Assembly: GCA_910589415.1 (NCBI GenBank)
Contig: OU342636.1
Location: forward strand, 40,873,735-40,937,734
Source of the DNA: Malachius bipustulatus
Taxonomy: Eukaryota > Arthropoda > Insecta > Coleoptera > Melyridae
Direction of reading: 5' to 3'
DNA: 64,000 nucleotides
How positions within the stretch are numbered: the first letter of the stretch is position 1; each line of letters begins with the position of its first letter. Below the pieces are notes generated by a model that was not told where the DNA came from, did not search any database, and was given only the letters and a program-made list of their open reading frames with translations. The position numbers and the translations under genes were made by a program. This document shows positions 1-10,620 of this stretch, one piece after another.

Positions 1-753
1 CAGTTCACCTCATTCTAGTCAGTTCCGCAGCATTCCTCGCTACCCAGACGGCCCAAAATATGTTAATTGACAAGAAAAATCAGCAACACCCATGTCTATT
101 TTACGTGCACTGTAAAGTACAATATTTTGGTAAAATGGAACTCCAAGGTGTTGTTCAGAACATGACAATTCCACTTGCCAGTCAACTTTCACAACGACCA
201 ATGTTTGAAATTGCTGACTAATCAGAAACACCTAATCTAATTCCATTACGCTGATCAACTTGACTATTGGTAATGTATCCATGTTCTTAGGTGTGAGAAA
301 CTCTGTCCTAAGGTTTGTAGGTTCTTCCCAAAGCGGGTCACTCGCATGGGATGTGTTTTGCTGTTTTATCATCTTCGAAGCACAGGAGGCAGTCAGCGCT
401 GTTCGCTTAACCCATCCTGTGCAGATCCTGTAATTCAGCTTGCAGTGCATATAGGCCTATTAAGGCTGTCAGTTCTTTCCTGTTACGCCCCAATAGTTCT
501 TTGGTCATTTTTTTTGACGTGCTCTAATATAAAGGCATTCGAATCTTTGTCTAATCTTGAGTTTTGCCAGGGGTGGAGTTGTTTGGGCAATATTTTTACG
601 ATATTTTGTGGACTCTGGTCCAATAAATTCGGATTCGGCACCTTTCGTGGCTAGAGAGTCGGTGATAAGGACCTGGAACTCAAGCGTGCAGGTGAAAGTA
701 GTTTATATAGGTGCTCCTAATAATTTACGTAACAATTCTAATTTTCTGCAGTC
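1..753. other. No gene recognised
   Basis: AT-rich sequence with only short chance reading frames. I see no splice-consistent coding pattern, repeat boundary or RNA gene here. Confidence 0.5.
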
Positions 754-756
754 TTA

Positions 757-1418
757 AGCCCTCTTTCACACCTACGGTTTTTAACCGTTGCCGTGTACGG
801 CTACGGAGCCGTGCTTAATCGAAACACCTTATCATAAATGCAAGCTTTCACACAAGACGGTTTGTTACCGGAGCCGTACACGGCTGCCGTCGCAGCACGG
901 CTAGTTGACTGCTACGGCACGGTGCCGGAGCCGCTTACGGCAACAGAAAAACACACAAGTGTATACACGCATGCACACGTGCCGTGTGTTGATACTGTTT
1001 CGTACGATACGGTATCGTACGGACGTTAATAACATTTTCTAAATTTACGGAAATTATAATAACGAAATTATGGTTATTGAAATAGATCATGAACTACTAA
1101 TTACATTAGTTGAAGATCCTGTCGTATCTCGCGAAACAATGTTGCAAATACCCCCATCGACTGTCTGTTTCCAAGAAGTGGATCAATCCAAAATTTTCTT
1201 GCTTTTCGCGACTGTCTACGACGATGCCAAAGCATTATTAACAATATGCGTCTTTTCGTTCATCCATCGTAGGTGCAATTGACAAAAATACTTTAAAAAA
1301 ACATCCAGTGCCGCGTTGTCTACTAAAAACCGTGTGCCGTGTGAACACAAATCAAATTAAATTACGGCACGGCTACGGCACGGTTACCGTTAGAAAACCG
1401 TATGTGTGAAAGAGACCT
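757..1418. mobile_element. PIF/Harbinger-like MITE, about 660 bp
   Basis: The two ends are inverted copies: AGCCCTCTTTCACAC at the left and, on the other strand, AGGTCTCTTTCACAC at the right, followed by a shared TACGGTTTT. The termini are rich in CCGTGCCGTAGCCG-type CpG repeats that also fold on themselves. TTA precedes the left end and a TTA overlaps the right end, which recalls the 3-bp TWA target duplication of PIF/Harbinger elements, but the duplication is off by one base and so not clean. No transposase frame is present, so it would be non-autonomous. A hAT-type origin is less likely because no 8-bp duplication is seen. Confidence 0.65.
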
Positions 1419-1645
1419 TAGAGTTACAGTCCTGCTGCTTTTCCTTGATTATTCGCACTACAATAGGATTTGGGTAGAATCGTAAAACACGTTGCTTTTT
1501 CATAGCCTTCCCTGATCAGTTCTCTGTGTAATATTAGTGAAATATAGTAAAATCCGCGGTCTTGTCTTGTCTAGCGTAAAAGTCGTCTTGATGGACCCCT
1601 AAACGCGTTGTGGTCATTGTCGACCTCCCGCTTCCTGTTCCTCAG

Positions 1646-1990
1646 AAAAAAAAAACGAGAAATAAAAAAGTAAAAAAAGAAGGAAAAAATAAAGAAAGAA
1701 ATAAAGAAAAAACAAAAAAGGGGGAAAATAGTAATAAAAGAAAAAATATATGAGTGAAAAGCTGTACAAAGTAGTTCAGGGGACCAGACTGACGGAATGA
1801 GTGATATGAAGCAAAGGAAGTAAGCATAATAAGCCCATGAGGCTGAGGTGTTTCCGACGATCTTGAATCAGACGGCTCTCGAAAGGAAAAAAAAATGAGT
1901 GAAAAATATAAAGATACAAAAAGAAAATAAGAAAAGGAGAAAAAAAGGCAAAAAAGGAAGGGAAGACAAAAAAATGAGAATAATAAAAAA
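1646..1990. repeat. Two purine-rich (A/G) low-complexity tracts
   Basis: About 1646-1755 and 1885-1990 consist almost wholly of A with interspersed G on the + strand, separated by about 130 bp of ordinary sequence. On the minus strand they read as pyrimidine tracts and give the false reading frame there. Confidence 0.8.
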
Positions 1991-2184
1991 TGTCACCTTT
2001 GCATAGTAGCTACTTTATACATGTTCGTAGTTTTTCTTCGTAAGTTACTATTACTTCTAGGGTAGGTTCAAAGCCTTTGTACTGAGGCTTGCGCTTATTG
2101 TACCCCTTTGGATAATTATCTCATCGGTCCCATCTCCCGAAAGTATTTCAGTATGAGTCCAATGGCTCATACTGAATGGCCAAT

Positions 2185-2310
2185 ATGGGGTTTCCGGTTT
2201 CCTCCCCCTCCCCGCATCTCCTGCAATCCGGGATATTTTTCACTCCTATCATTGCGATGTGTCATTAGTCCTGTTAGAAGTCCAATTGCCCATCTCGGCT
2301 GGTGCTTACT
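2185..2310 (-). pseudogene. Non-LTR retrotransposon ORF2 3'-end relic (LTGHC / Cys-rich tail)
   Basis: On the minus strand a stretch reads GLLTG, then after a frameshift MIGVKNIPDCRRCGEGEET. The LLTGHC block followed by a C-x2-C-x4-ET segment is the conserved C-terminal tail after the RNase H domain in I/Jockey-type LINE ORF2 proteins. Only this tail survives. It is frameshifted and no longer coding. Confidence 0.65.
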
Positions 2311-2508
2311 CAGCTTTTTCAGTTACATCTTCTCTGCTCCCTCTTCCCTTTACCCACCTAGTCGCTTGAACAGCACCCCAGTTAGGTTTAAGTAAGTTTT
2401 GCATTGAAGTTGCTTTATTTTCTCCCTTAGATTTTCTCCCATGAGGAAAATTAGTTGTTGGCCTTTTGTGTCAGGTTTTCTGTCCAAAAGCATTCACGTT
2501 TTATTAGT

Positions 2509-2559
2509 GGGCAGTGTCCTGTTAGAAGTCCAACTGCCCATCTCAGCCGGTGTTTACTC
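2509..2559 (-). pseudogene. Second LINE ORF2 tail fragment
   Basis: The minus strand reads RWAVGLLTGHCP, the same conserved block as the relic about 250 bp upstream. The two share flanking bases ('ctcagctttttc' on the + strand). This suggests a local duplication, or two insertions of the same LINE family ending at the same place. Confidence 0.6.
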
Positions 2560-3224
2560 AGCTTTTTCGTAAATTACTCTTCACCGACTATTTAAAACAA
2601 TCTTCAAGTTTTTTTTTGTCAAGTGTGCCTTCATTTAACCGCGTCTGACCTTCCAAAAGTCTATGGCTGATGGAGTGAGCGTTCCAATACCCAAAATGAC
2701 ACAAACATACCTAATTCATAAAAGTCGAATTATCTACCAAGGTGTAAGATATTCTTACACCGTGCACCATACTCAATCAATGACATCAAATTCACACAAT
2801 TGTCCCAACTCAGCTTTGTGCAAATTATGTTCAATATAGTTTGACACTCGATGCAGAAATTTGAACCATCGTTTTCACTCGAGCTTTTTGTTTTGTGACG
2901 TTTAATGCAACGCGGAACGTCGGTTCTTACTCGCGGTAACACTAGTGGTATCTGCCCGGGAAGCATTTTTCCGTTTCCTATTCGGCCAGCGCAACCGAGT
3001 GCGCTAATCGTGTAGGAAACGAATGAGAGACTTGCAGCTCCATTTCCTAAGGGACCAACGCAACCGCATGTATCGCGATTATGGCACATCAGCCTCATGC
3101 GCGTCTGTGTACTCTGGAAAATGATTTGCGCCTTTAAGCCATCGTGCGATTGGATGCGTCAAGCTGTTGGGTCTTTTGTTTTGAAATAGTGAATGTTGGT
3201 GAATACTGCTTTCAAAAAATTTTC

Positions 3225-3798
3225 GGTAATTGTATACATCCGCGGCTCCTACGTTTCATCAATTTTTTCGGGACCGAGGAGCGAAATAGGGGTGCTGGGT
3301 GGGTAAGAAGCTAGAAACAGCCATTGCAAACTAATATCAAGGTCACCACTAAGGCCTCTTTGGCACTACGGTCGAATTTCTATTTTTTTTTTCACTTTCC
3401 AAGCAAGGAAAATCTTCGAGAATAACAGTAGCACAGTTTTTATTTTGAATTTTGCATTTATTTTGCATTTATATTCCAAAATACGCGTCATCGCCTCGCT
3501 ATTATATTCCGACTACGTTTGCATACCATATATGTTGCGTATCTTACCAGACCGGCTCTGGTGTTGTTATTACGAGTTCCTCCGGCCACTCGACACTCTG
3601 ACCTTGCATGGTTATCGTGATTTTCGCTGTTCTAAACAGGCCCGCACTCAGGAAGATCTTCTTTTGATGCCCTTTTGTTCGCTTATCTTTCATTTGCAAA
3701 GCAAATTAATACCTTCCTGGTGTTACTATAGGTATGTCCTCCACCCCTATATACATGCCATAGTGAAACTGTAGGAGCCGCGGATGTATATAATGACC
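3225..3798. mobile_element. 574-bp MITE with 8-bp target duplication, copy 1
   Basis: Termini GGTAATTGTATACATCC at the left and GGTCATTATATACATCC (reverse strand) at the right extend into a near-perfect inverted repeat of about 35 bp with the core CGCGGCTCCTA. The element is bracketed by a perfect 8-bp direct repeat AAATTTTC (3217-3224 and 3799-3806). Eight-base duplications are known for hAT and for Merlin elements; the GG start favours a Merlin-like origin, but this is inference. It has no coding capacity. Confidence 0.85.
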
Positions 3799-3844
3799 AA
3801 ATTTTCTAATAATATGACTATCAATATTTATTATTATTATTTTT

Positions 3845-4418
3845 GGTAATTATATGTATACATCCGCGGCTCCTAAGTTTCATCAATTTTTTCGGGACCA
3901 TGGAGCGAAATAGGGGTGCTGGGTGGGTGAGAAGCTAAAAACATCCATTGCAAACTAATATAAGGTCACAACTAAGGAAGGCCTCATTGACACTACGGTC
4001 GAATTTCTATTTTTTTCTTCGACTTTCAGGGCAAGGAAAATCTTCGAGATTAACAGTGTCGTAGCACGATTTTTATTTTGCATTTTGCATTTATTTTGCA
4101 TTTATATTCCAAAAATCATTGCACCAATCCCTGCGGACTGGACACGATATGTGAAAGCGGATATAGCGCCGGTCCGCCTCTGTAAGCTTCGAAGCGCTTG
4201 GCATTGTCGTGAAGTGGTTACATCCGTAATTCGCGGTATAAATCGGCGCCTCTTATCAGCACCGCACTCTCAAAACCGATTTTTTAGGCCGTTTTTTGCT
4301 TTCCCTTTCATTTGCAAAGCAAATGAATACCTTCCTGGTGATACTATAGGTATGTTCTCCACCCCTATATAAATGCCATAGTGAAACTGTATAGGAGCCG
4401 CTGATGTATATAATGACC
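3845..4418. mobile_element. 574-bp MITE with 8-bp target duplication, copy 2
   Basis: Same orientation, length and ends as the neighbouring copy, diverged by scattered substitutions and small indels. It has its own perfect 8-bp duplication TTATTTTT (3837-3844 and 4419-4426). Because this differs from that of copy 1, it is an independent insertion, not a tandem duplication. Confidence 0.85.
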
Positions 4419-4629
4419 TTATTTTTATTATTATTATTATTTATGAGTATAGGTACCTACTCAGAAGCGCAATTTGAAAGGTTGCAGATTGATTAATCAT
4501 TGCAGAGGGCTTATTCGCTTGTGAGTGCGTTAGTCCCTTAGGGAACGGAGCTGTAGGTCTCGCATCCGTTCCCTATACGATTAGCGCACTCGGTTGCGCT
4601 AGCCGAATAGGAAACGGAAAAATGCGCCC

Positions 4630-5786
4630 GGCATCTGTTGCACTAAGGGTGCACTAATGTTGAATTAGGGGTGAGGCCCGAAGTTAGCACCTCTTTTTTG
4701 TAAAAAATAGGGCTTGGAAATTATTATTGCAACTGTCTCGGAGCTGTAGAACTATGCCAAAAGAACACAGAACTTATACCGAAATTTGTGTTATTGATTC
4801 TGGAATGTTAATTTGCATGGGTTGTAAATATCCGATTTCTATGTCACGGAAATGATCATAACTAATACAGAATGGTCAAGCATTCGAAATTTTGACAAGC
4901 GACTTGTTGAATTGACTGAATTTCTAGTTTTTAGCTTTCAGAAAAATAATTTCCTTGAATTATAGAGATTTTGAATTGATCATAATTTTCATCAATTTGG
5001 AGACACTAACAGCACTATTTTTATTATAGACTGCAATTTGTAAATCTTTGTTTTCGCGGATTTTCCTAAAGGTATTAAAGGGAACATAATCCCTTTAGGC
5101 TGTAAAATATTCCTTTTACGATTTTGATTTTCTGTCCTATATCATAGTTTTGGTTCTTGGTAGAGGAGGTTGTAACTTTTCACTCTAATACTATTGTTTT
5201 AACTTCCCTGGTTTACTTGTCGTTTTTCAGACCAGAGTGGGATTTATTTTATTGCTTGTCAGTCAATGTTTGGAGCACCTATGCTATTAGTGCTCCCCTA
5301 ATGGCAATTGTATGGGAATCAGCATTTTTGATGATATACACCAGACCTACCAATCACATCTATAATAGGTGCAACTATTATAAAAAGACTTTCATAAACT
5401 TAAGGTGTTTATATAAAAAAATTTGTTGACCGTCAGAAAATTATATTCTTGATAACATTCTTTCGATAAAACATGTGGTACCTACCACCTTTTCCTAGAA
5501 GACTATTAGTGTTTTTCGGTTACAACAAAAAATACGTTTGCATGTCTGCTCATAAAATAGATTGCTTACCGACAACATGACAACAAAGTGTTAGGTATGC
5601 TAAAAAAATCCAACCAAATGCACACAATTCGCATGCACAACAATGACCTAATGACATTGACAGTACACCATCATAATAACAGAGTCGGCCATGGTCCTGT
5701 TCTAGCCGTTCCAGTGTCTATCTAAGCACAAGCAGGACGTTGCACTTTGCAGGCAGGCACAACCAATCGAGAGTGCACTGGCCTGG
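4630..5786. other. No gene recognised
   Basis: Unique-looking AT-rich DNA. Short frames near 5157-5429 lack any recognisable domain. Confidence 0.5.
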
Positions 5787-5852
5787 CCTAGACACCGGCC
5801 AGACATCTAGCGTGCCGTGGATCTGCACGGCCACTAGATCACGGTGTCTAGG
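5787..5852. repeat. 66-bp GC-rich hairpin
   Basis: CCTAGACACCG (5787-5797) and CGGTGTCTAGG (5842-5852) are perfect inverted arms. Between them ATCTAG and ACTAGAT with GTGCCG/CGGC can pair further. It lies in a CpG-rich island within AT-rich DNA. Confidence 0.7.
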
Positions 5853-7505
5853 TGAACTACTACCACTACTAACTAACTAGCAATGTCTAGTGCAAGCGTT
5901 GTTGCCATTCTCGTTGTTGTCAATATTATGTAATTAATTATTACCGACACTCGATATACCTATATTGCAACAATGTAATGAATTAGTTTTTGGATAAGAG
6001 AGTAAACATGTAATTTGGATGTGTAATTCGTTGGTTGAACGTATTGTATGGTAAGTGCATTTGGGAATAGCATTGTGTTTTTTTTCCAGTACAATGCACT
6101 TGTATTTTAACGATAATAAAACTCTAAAGTTAGCAGTACTGGTACTGCTATAGCTTAGAGTCTAGAGTGCATATAATATTATTTGTAAGACGTATTTAGA
6201 ATTTTAAATTTAGTTTCAGTGAAGGTATTCACTCACTCATAATCATAAACTTGCAACGATAAAAATATAAAGCTCATATTTTACAAACCCCATATTTTTA
6301 GATTTCATCGATTGTTTTGCATATTTTTTGTTATGCTAATTTTTGAACAAAAGTAGGTAGGTACCTACAGATAGACTGGCTTATTTTATGTACCTACTCT
6401 CTAATAAAATTTAAAAAATACGACGTCAGATAACTAAGACTATTTATTGTTTTTTTTTATATTTACCCACCCTCTGGAATGAATTCTGTGAGAACCCTTT
6501 ACAACCCTTCCATGAGGAGGACCAGTTGATCAATTCTTTGCAATTTTTTTACGCGATAAATTTGCAAAGTTGACCGGTCTAAAATTGTCTATTTAAGTCT
6601 TCTCATGAAATACCAGTTCTGTCAGTGGCGTACCTAGGTATCTAGTTCAAAATTTTAAAAAGCGAAATTAATATTATCAGATGATTGATGTATAACTCTC
6701 TTGTATCTAAAAAAGTTAATTAATCAAAAGTACAATAATTAAATAATTATAAATTAAAAAAGAAGACGGCTATGTATTATAATATCCATATCCATTTGAT
6801 GACGATTATTATTTTTACGCAATCGTGATTGTTTAATTCGACTGTGTCCATGACAGTAAGTTTTGTGTTTACTGTCCACGAAAAACACTACAGTAAGTAA
6901 TTCACCTCCCTGCTATTTCTCTTAAACACAAATTAAATTTATTAATCACTGGGGAAACTTTTTATTTACTTACAGATCACTGTCTATAATAAAATGCAAT
7001 ATCATTTCTCGACTACTTATTTGAAATTATTAATAGAAAATAATAAACTCAAATTAAATTTTCAAATCAAATTGCGAAAAAGTCATTATTAGCATCACGA
7101 ACGTTTCAAGGACTACCGCCGATCTTAGACAATGCAATAATTATCGTCTTTATCGGTAAATCGTCCTTACCTACCGTTCTTGATATTAATTCAGGGTTAG
7201 TTTTGGGTTTTAGATTAATTTTTGTACCCCAGAAAAACTCCATCACCGGGATCTCGTAAATGGTAAGGTAATACATCGGGTCAATTGAATTAGAAAAAAA
7301 AATAAACTATTTTATTCTCTCCCGGAATCTAATTATTTGAAATCAAACATATCAGGTACAAGGGGTTTCAAAATATCGGGTGAAAACTAATAAATGCAAT
7401 TTTTAAAGAACCGTCATACTATCTACACGTTTTAAGGCAATTGAATGAAACTTGGTGTTCTTGTTTTACCGATTTCCTCAACAAAGCCGTCTAGATTTCC
7501 GGCGT
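5853..7505. other. No feature recognised
   Basis: AT-rich with scattered taggtacctac simple-sequence motifs. No frame, repeat boundary or RNA signature that I can support. Confidence 0.5.
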
Positions 7506-7509
7506 TTCT

Positions 7510-8247
7510 CAATTGGGCGAAATTACCTGAGTGACCCTTCGTCACGACGGGGGTCCTTATAATCCGGGAGCTCAATTGGGCGAAGGAATTTCTAAATACC
7601 GTTGATTTATTTGCATACTCTTGTATGGCTACGTTGCCAGATTTTACAGAAATTCCGATTTTCTACATTAAATAAAATTGAAAAAAATTAATAAATAATA
7701 TTAATACTTGATGCATTATTTTTTTAAGTTCTATCAAATATACATCATCAATCCCTTAGTGCATTTACAATTATTATTTTATACTATACCTACAGCAGAA
7801 ACATGAAACATCAATAGAAAAGTAATATACTATAATGAATATGGCGATAAACATTATAATTATTAATTATAGTGGTATTTATTATTTATTTTCCGCACTA
7901 AAACTCACCGGTAAGCCGGGTCTTTGGTCAGGGTAGGTTTTTTTTGAAATTTTTTTTTCACCTGACCAAAGACCTGACTTACCGATGACGCTAAAGTGCA
8001 ACATAGCCATAGGTAGGTACGTACCTACTGCCTACTCGATTTCAATTATTAATAATAAATTGATTAGGTATACCTATCCGATCTACTAAAAGCACCACTA
8101 AATAAATCTGGCAACACTGCTATATTTATGGGCAAGGCCGCACATGTATTTCTTGTCTGACCAGTTATCTCTTATAATCCCCTAGTTTCTCGTTTGTCGC
8201 CCAATTGACCCCTGGGATTAGTGAATAACAAAATCCTTCGCCCAATT
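7510..8247. mobile_element. Old foldback element with doubled CAATTGGGCGAA ends
   Basis: CAATTGGGCGA occurs at 7510 and 7573. Inverted copies lie at 8198-8207 and 8234-8247, and GTTGCCAGATT also appears at both ends in opposite orientation. The centre holds a separate 23-bp stem (7910-7932 with 7961-7983, two mismatches, 28-bp loop). The arms are diverged, so this is an old copy. Superfamily not determined. Confidence 0.6.
7910..7983. repeat. 23-bp stem hairpin
   Basis: The arms share TCTTTGGTCAGG and its complement. Two mismatches in 23 pairs, T-rich loop. It sits at the centre of the CAATTGGGCGAA-bounded element. Confidence 0.8.
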
Positions 8248-8364
8248 CGGTATCGCCCTAGATTTCGGGCAAGCATTCGTACAAGGTATTGAAAAAGTCT
8301 CGATCACGGTCAATAAATTCTTAATTTGTGAATTTTGTAGTGGCGAAATGATCCATTTATTAAA

Positions 8365-8560
8365 ATAGGACACCCCCGTATATTTTTGTATTTTCATATT
8401 TCGTGAGAAAATATAATAAGAATGGTTTTTACAGTTTTTACAGCTTCAAATTAGCGTAGATTATAAATAATCAAGTGAAAATCGCAATTTTGAATTTTGA
8501 AAACATCAAAAACAGCTTGAAAAGCAAAAATTTATCACATAACATTTTTTTGTAGAATTT
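8365..8560. repeat. Dispersed repeat D, copy 1
   Basis: Begins GGACACCCCCGTATATT and continues with a segment reading 'ttttcatatttcgtgagaaaa', then 'gttttcacag'-like sequence. Related stretches occur at 13690-13790, 24935-25050 and 39905-40050. No coding potential. Confidence 0.5.
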
Positions 8561-9269
8561 TATTTTTATTTATTTAGAATTTATGCTTTCCTTTTTTTAT
8601 ACCGAGTGGCATGAATCAGATCGTTTAAATAATATGCCAGAATAGGTTTGTTTCTGGGAAAACAAAATCGATGACGTCATCTCTTCAGTTTCCAAATATG
8701 GGAAAATCTTCAATTTCAGCTTAAAATTAATCTTACTCAATCCCATTAAAGAACCTATTTCCAGATTTTTTTCTATCGTTTTTTCTTTTCTTATAATTAC
8801 ATCAAGTTTTGCTCATCCTGTAGGTACATCGGGAACGGCTTGAAAAGCCAAAACTAATCACATAAAAAATTCATTCATAATTTTATTTCTTATTGATTTA
8901 ATCATTACTTGCTTTATGTTTTTATTTAAATGACATATTCAGTGGATTTTTTTTCTCGAAAAAAAGAAGTAATCAAATTTTGAATTTTTCTTATTGAATG
9001 TGATAGATTTTGCTTTCCTTTTTCTACCGAGATAGGATGAAACTGCAATATTATAGCGGTTATAAGAAATAACACAGTTGGCTGTATATGGTTGTCCGCG
9101 AAATCTAGAAGGTAAAAAATGTTTCTTTCAAAAGCTCCAAATTTCATTCAATTCCCTTACATCAGTAAAGAAAATATTACGGTTTTTCCAAAAGAGCATA
9201 TTTTAGTTTTCACCCGATATTTTGAAAACCCCTGTTCGACAAAGAATGATAATTGGGTGTATCGTTGTA

Positions 9270-9910
9270 CCGGGTGTCCCAACACTAGTGTCCACCCCCT
9301 AAACAGAGCTTAATTTTAAAGATAAAAAATTGAAACTTTGAGGATTTGTGAACTTGATATAGGACCACGGAATGGTATAATCAGTTTCATTTAAAAAAAT
9401 TTAGTTCGGGCGCCAGCGATAAAAAACTGTAAGATGGTGGTAAATTGTCGAAAAAAAAAATTGATTTTTTTCAATACATACGTAGAAATCGATTAATAAA
9501 ATCAATATCGCTTGAAAGAAATTTGAAAAAACTAATTATAAGGCTTTAATTAAATAAAATATAATTATATAGCAATGACAGGTAGACAATATAATCTGAA
9601 CAATATAATCAATATAATCTGAAAACGGTAGGTGCAATAAGTTTTATGGGAAAGTAAATAAGGCCCAAATAAATAGAAGGACGGCTCTTGCTGGGCTAGC
9701 CGGCACAATGAACCTGCACTGGACAGTGTCGTAGTATGGACTCATGAAAAAGGTGATTATTAAAAAGATATTAAAAATGTTTTTTAATGAAACTAATTAT
9801 GCCATTCCGTGGTCCTATTATAGCAAGTACACAAATCCTCAAAGTTTCAATTTTTTATCTTTAAAATTAAGCTCGATTTAGGGGGTGGACACTAGTGTTG
9901 GGACACCCGG
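9270..9910. mobile_element. 641-bp foldback MITE, TA target duplication
   Basis: The ends CCGGGTGTCCCAACACTAG and its reverse complement are flanked by TA (9268-9269, 9911-9912). The inverted arms run about 130 bp each with only a few mismatches. TA duplication and long inverted ends suggest a Tc1/mariner-type non-autonomous element. No transposase frame. Confidence 0.85.
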
Positions 9911-9962
9911 TACACAGAATAATTTTCAGTACTTTTTCAAAGAATGTACGTCCATATACGTA

Positions 9963-10620
9963 TAGGGTGTTTCAAAATATGTGTCGGAAAATAGGTGTGA
10001 TTCTCTAGCTCATAAAAGTTCCTACCAATCAACTTGGGTTCGCAAACTTGGGTTTTCGTGATACAGGGTGTAAAAAAAAATAAATAATTTTTTGACGATA
10101 TTTCAGAAATTATTTGAAATAGAGAACTCCAGCTTCTGTACACATCGTATCATCTAGTATTAGCTACTTTTTGAGCTCTAATATGAAAAATTATATAGCA
10201 ACAAATTATTAAAAAAAAAATTATGAAAAACAAATTAATATGTTTTTGTCCACAACAAAAAATGTTACTATGATACTTTTACGTTTTTCATAATAAAATA
10301 CTGTTTTTCTCGAAAACAAATTACGTTAGATCTCTTTCCCAGAAGAACCGTTTTTATGTTGAAAAAATTGGCGGTTTAATGTGTGCTTTCAAAATGTCAA
10401 TTTTGAAGTTCAAAAAATTAGGGACAAAAAAATTTCACGCACCTCTATATCTCTTAAAACCATATAATATAGTAAGCTCTGAAATAAGAGACACCTGTAT
10501 ATCTTTAAAATATTACAGTTTGACCATTCAAGAGTCCGTAATAGAAAATAAAAAATTATTTAATTTTGTTAATGCCCATACAACCACGTTTTTAACAGGG
10601 ATAAAAAGTATAAAATAATT
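9963..10620. mobile_element. Dispersed foldback element F, partly rearranged copy
   Basis: TAGGGTGTTTC after TA resembles a mutated CAGGGTG terminus. The first roughly 190 bp match, in reverse complement, the right end of the 36661-37165 element (both include TGTGTCGGAAAAT or its complement). About 10230-10450 matches that element's left interior in the same orientation. The right boundary is unclear. The 79-aa frame at 10379-10618 shows no known domain. Confidence 0.55.

Larger units (their letters stand above)
2963..4625. repeat. Inverted repeat, arms about 100 bp, enclosing two MITEs
   Basis: Arm 2963-3063 reappears as its reverse complement at 4527-4625 with roughly 85% identity by eye. 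The shared core contains CGCAACCGAGTGCGCTAATC. The two 574-bp elements lie inside. The arms may be terminal repeats of an older element of about 1.7 kb into which the MITEs jumped, but no target duplication outside the arms was found. Confidence 0.7.

Noticed and set aside
1642..1827. Leu/Phe-rich minus-strand frame as a membrane peptide
   Set aside because: It is the antisense of an A/G low-complexity tract.
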